63,224 nucleotides of DNA from Salinicola corii (GTDB taxonomy: Bacteria; Pseudomonadota; Gammaproteobacteria; Pseudomonadales; Halomonadaceae): NCBI RefSeq assembly GCF_008298015.1, contig NZ_VTPX01000018.1:1-63224 (forward strand). Reading direction: 5' to 3'. The notes under the pieces are model-generated. The model saw nothing but the letters and a program-made list of their open reading frames with translations. It did no database searches and was not told the origin of the DNA. How positions within the stretch are numbered: the stretch's first letter is position 1; the number at the start of each line of letters is the position of its first letter. This document shows, piece by piece, positions 63,138-63,224 of the stretch. A program made the position numbers and the translations under genes.

Positions 63138-63224
63138 CAAGTGCTGACAAGCACTTGGATGATTTCCTGGCTCGTGGCAGAGGCCCGAAAGGCCTCCAGT
63201 AAGAACGCTCTTTAACAATCGATC
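63138..63224 (+). promoter_or_regulatory. rRNA operon leader with hairpins and boxA antitermination site
   Basis: Hairpin CAAGTGCT-GACA-AGCACTTG (63138-63157), a small AGGCC/GGCCT hairpin (63181-63195, boxB-like) and GCTCTTTAACAA (63207-63218), which matches the boxA core used by the Nus complex on rRNA leaders. The window ends just before the 16S rRNA gene is expected. Confidence 0.85.

Overview
The window reads as chromosome from a moderately halophilic gammaproteobacterium of the Halomonas type. GC is high (about 63-66% by eye) and core genes match gammaproteobacterial families (epd, pgk, class I fbaB, metK, metF, prlC-yheV, lrgAB). Sodium- or salt-linked transporters are frequent (NhaP-type antiporter, TRAP/TAXI, NSS symporter, tripartite tricarboxylate transporters). 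No phage, plasmid, IS transposase or CRISPR locus is visible.

Layout. 1-6.2 kb: end of a TctA-type permease, a signal-less type 2 binding protein, pgk and epd with a small inverted-repeat element between them, a truncated aconitase-X-like gene, an alpha/beta hydrolase relic, and lrgAB. 6.6-11.1 kb: class I aldolase fbaB and a tctCBA operon. 11.1-15.3 kb: type II lumazine synthase under an FMN riboswitch, a SorC-family regulator and transketolase. 15.4-36.2 kb: a large polyol (probably tetritol) catabolic island. 36.4-43.2 kb: metK, Na+/H+ antiporter, TAXI-TRAP transporter. 43.4-53 kb: a complete selenocysteine formate dehydrogenase locus (three subunits plus fdhE, then selA, selB and tRNA-Sec). 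53.3-62.7 kb: CDF zinc exporter, metF, sodC, yheV-prlC, NSS symporter, YrdA-type protein and a FadR-type regulator. 62.8-63.2 kb: three tandem promoters and a boxA leader of an rRNA operon whose 16S gene lies just past the window end.

The polyol island has two halves. Half one (15.4-28.7 kb) holds a TIM-barrel isomerase (LerI/EryH type), a DhaK-DhaL kinase, RpiB, a zinc dehydrogenase of the erythritol/L-threitol type and two sugar ABC transporters. This set fits: polyol to erythrulose, to erythrulose phosphate, to D-erythrose-4-phosphate, the substrate of the nearby transketolase and Epd. Half two (28.8-36.2 kb) has its own DeoR-type regulator, a second dehydrogenase, an orphan binding protein and a translationally coupled FGGY kinase / GlpD-like dehydrogenase / class I aldolase operon. 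An EryC-type epimerase is missing, so the second route may end in aldol cleavage rather than isomerisation.

The most distinctive regulatory signal is a family of palindromes centred on CATATG, found only at the three promoters of half one. Each promoter has a close pair of sites (19-20 bp apart) plus a distal site 174-211 bp away, which suggests looping repression, most simply by the SorC-type regulator at 12.2 kb. In many gammaproteobacteria tkt, epd, pgk, fba, metK and metF lie close together; here they are spread over more than 50 kb with accessory genes between them.
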